From Aminobacter sp. AP02 (GTDB taxonomy: Bacteria > Pseudomonadota > Alphaproteobacteria > Rhizobiales > Rhizobiaceae), in NCBI RefSeq assembly GCF_003148805.1, contig NZ_QGGX01000006.1, positions 1 through 64,000 on the forward strand: 64,000 nt of DNA, written 5' to 3'. The translations under genes were made by a program, and so were the position numbers. Within the stretch, counting starts at the first letter, position 1; every line of letters begins with the position of its first letter. Under the pieces are notes generated by a model, which was given only the letters and a program-made list of their open reading frames with translations, searched no databases and had not been told where the DNA came from. Shown in pieces: positions 62,799 to 64,000 of the stretch.

Positions 62799-64000
62799 CT
62801 ATGCCTGCTTGCGGACGGCTGTCCGCTGGTCGTCCGGCAAGGGCGATGCCGTCCACTCGTCGCCGCGCAGTTCGGGCGTGTCGTAGTCGAGCAGCCGCTG
62901 CCAGTACTGGCCGAAATTCTCGGTGTAGAGTTTTGCGGCGATCTCGCGCGCCAGCCACGCCGCCCCTTCGCTGATGCCGGGGATGTCGCCGCTCATCTTG
63001 CCTAGGCTGGCGGCAGCGCCCGAGTTGAAGCTGTGGATGTTGGCGAGCCACGGCGCCTGCCCCGGCTCACGCTCAAGGAAGGTGAAGTCGTTGGCCAGGT
63101 AGGGGTAGTTGCCGAGATCGCCATTCTCCTCGCCTTCCGGCGGGGTGAAGCGATCCTGCCACAAGAGGATCTTGTCGGCGTAGCCGTCGAGTTCCTTTCG
63201 CGCGAGCGGATCGACGCTAAAGCCGGTACCAAGGATCAGGAAGTCGCAGCGAACGGCCTTGCCTTGCGAAGTCGAGATGACGATCTCGTCGCCTTCGATC
63301 TCGGTCTTTTCGACGGCCGCATCAAAATGGAAGTAGGCGTTCGGATGCCTGCTTACGCGCATCGTCGAACCACGTGGCGCCGGCGTCTGGGTGCGTAGCG
63401 AGTAGTTCATGATCTGCCAGCGCCTGGCATCGCTCAACTGCGGAAAGGCAGCGGTGAAGCCAAACGAGCCGATGCCCATCAGCTTGTTGATGCAAGGCAT
63501 CTCCTTGCGCCGGATCAGATGACGCACTTCAACGGCCCCTGCCTCGAGCGCCTCGGCGGCGTTGTCCACGGCGGAAGCTCCCACGCCGACGACCACGACG
63601 CGCTTGCCACGCAAGGCGGCGAAGTCGATTTCGTCGGACGAATGCGCCCAGTATTTGCGCGGCAACCCGTCGACGAAGCCGGGAATGCTCGGATGGCCCA
63701 TGCCGTCGCGGCCGGTCGCCATCACCACCTTGCGGGCCAGCACCGATTTTTCGCGCGCGCCCTCGCCGGCAAGGTTCAGGCGCATCAGTTCGCCCTCGGG
63801 TACAACGGACTTGACCTCAACGCCATTTTCTACCGGCAATTCAAGCACCTTGCGGTACCAGCGCAGGTATTCCATCCACATCGGGCGCGGGATCTTGTCG
63901 AGTTCGGCCCAGCTGTCGTTGCCGAACTGGGCGACGTACCAGGCACGGAAGGTCAGAGACGCCATGCCATAGGCCGGACCAAGCAGTTGCTTGGGCGAGC
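62799..64000 (-). CDS. Flavin-containing monooxygenase / NAD(P)-binding protein (partial)
   Basis: At least 400 residues; the 5' end lies beyond the right edge because the frame stays open through 64000 and the N-terminal FAD GxGxxG is not yet reached. Visible parts are the NADPH fold VVVVGVGASAVDNAAEAL, the preceding MATGRDGMGHPSIPGF, and LILGTGFSVDPL; the C-terminal part has FTFLEREPGQAPWLANIHSFN. It fits class B flavin monooxygenases (FMO/BVMO/N-hydroxylase). Its stop lies 9 bases before the CMD gene start, so it is first in the visible operon. Product could be an N-oxide, hydroxylamine or ester. Confidence 0.85.
   Translation of the reverse strand, partial: SPKQLLGPAYGMASLTFRAWYVAQFGNDSWAELDKIPRPMWMEYLRWYRKVLELPVENGVEVKSVVPEGELMRLNLAGEGAREKSVLARKVVMATGRDGMGHPSIPGFVDGLPRKYWAHSSDEIDFAALRGKRVVVVGVGASAVDNAAEALEAGAVEVRHLIRRKEMPCINKLMGIGSFGFTAAFPQLSDARRWQIMNYSLRTQTPAPRGSTMRVSRHPNAYFHFDAAVEKTEIEGDEIVISTSQGKAVRCDFLILGTGFSVDPLARKELDGYADKILLWQDRFTPPEGEENGDLGNYPYLANDFTFLEREPGQAPWLANIHSFNSGAAASLGKMSGDIPGISEGAAWLAREIAAKLYTENFGQYWQRLLDYDTPELRGDEWTASPLPDDQRTAVRKQA

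Overview
The window reads as chromosomal DNA of a GC-rich alphaproteobacterium of the order Hyphomicrobiales (Rhizobiales), most like Mesorhizobium/Aminobacter-type Phyllobacteriaceae. Grounds: a ctrA-chpT-eipA-sciP cell-cycle region, a fused TrpE(G) anthranilate synthase behind a probably leaderless trpL attenuator, ribH2 under an FMN riboswitch, a smoEFGK-smoS-mtlK polyol operon, and rhizobial-type intergenic palindromes. No phage, plasmid, integrase, intact transposon or CRISPR array is visible. Two genes are cut by the window edges: fhs on the left and a flavin monooxygenase on the right.

Layout. 0-9.8 kb: end of fhs, a Tat-exported 5'-nucleotidase, an acyl-CoA dehydrogenase divergent from an HxlR regulator, a GFA protein, ribH with its riboswitch, a sugar acetyltransferase, a DUF4126/flavoprotein pair, a PEP-mutase-family enzyme and a MarR regulator. 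10-15.7 kb: membrane PQQ glucose dehydrogenase, an EamA/LysR divergent pair, an MFS pump. 15.7-18.9 kb: a cobalamin riboswitch followed by a three-gene FecCD/BtuCDF-type ABC importer. 18.9-26.9 kb: trpL-trpE(G), a CDF transporter, an orphan TctC-type binding protein, an AbrB-family membrane protein, and leuA behind a Leu-codon leader peptide. 26.9-36.9 kb: housekeeping and stress genes (HTH-like/TPR membrane protein, hydrolases, Nudix, glutathionyl-hydroquinone reductase, GNAT, SDR, HugZ-like, NolR-like ArsR, rRNA/tRNA methyltransferase).

36.9-45.7 kb is the cell-cycle region: a coiled-coil membrane protein, eipA, chpT, a single-domain response regulator, ctrA, fliJ, then sciP and mnmA. The ctrA-fliJ intergenic region has six GANTC sites, and TTAACCAT-like CtrA half-sites recur upstream of eipA/chpT, the response regulator, ctrA/fliJ and sciP. 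ChpT should pass phosphate to CtrA while SciP restrains CtrA-dependent transcription, so a large part of one regulatory circuit lies in about 7 kb.

45.8-50.3 kb looks accessory: a tRNA-Met followed by a decayed arylsulfatase pseudogene and an autotransporter with a locally AT-richer passenger. 50.4-59.8 kb is a polyol catabolic operon: SorC regulator, smoEFGK ABC importer, sorbitol dehydrogenase, mannitol 2-dehydrogenase and a pentulose kinase. 59.9-64 kb, on the minus strand, is a compact operon (flavin monooxygenase, two carboxymuconolactone-decarboxylase/alkylhydroperoxidase-like proteins, XRE-cupin regulator, opine-dehydrogenase-family enzyme). I cannot assign it to a known pathway, and it is the best candidate in the window for an undescribed system.
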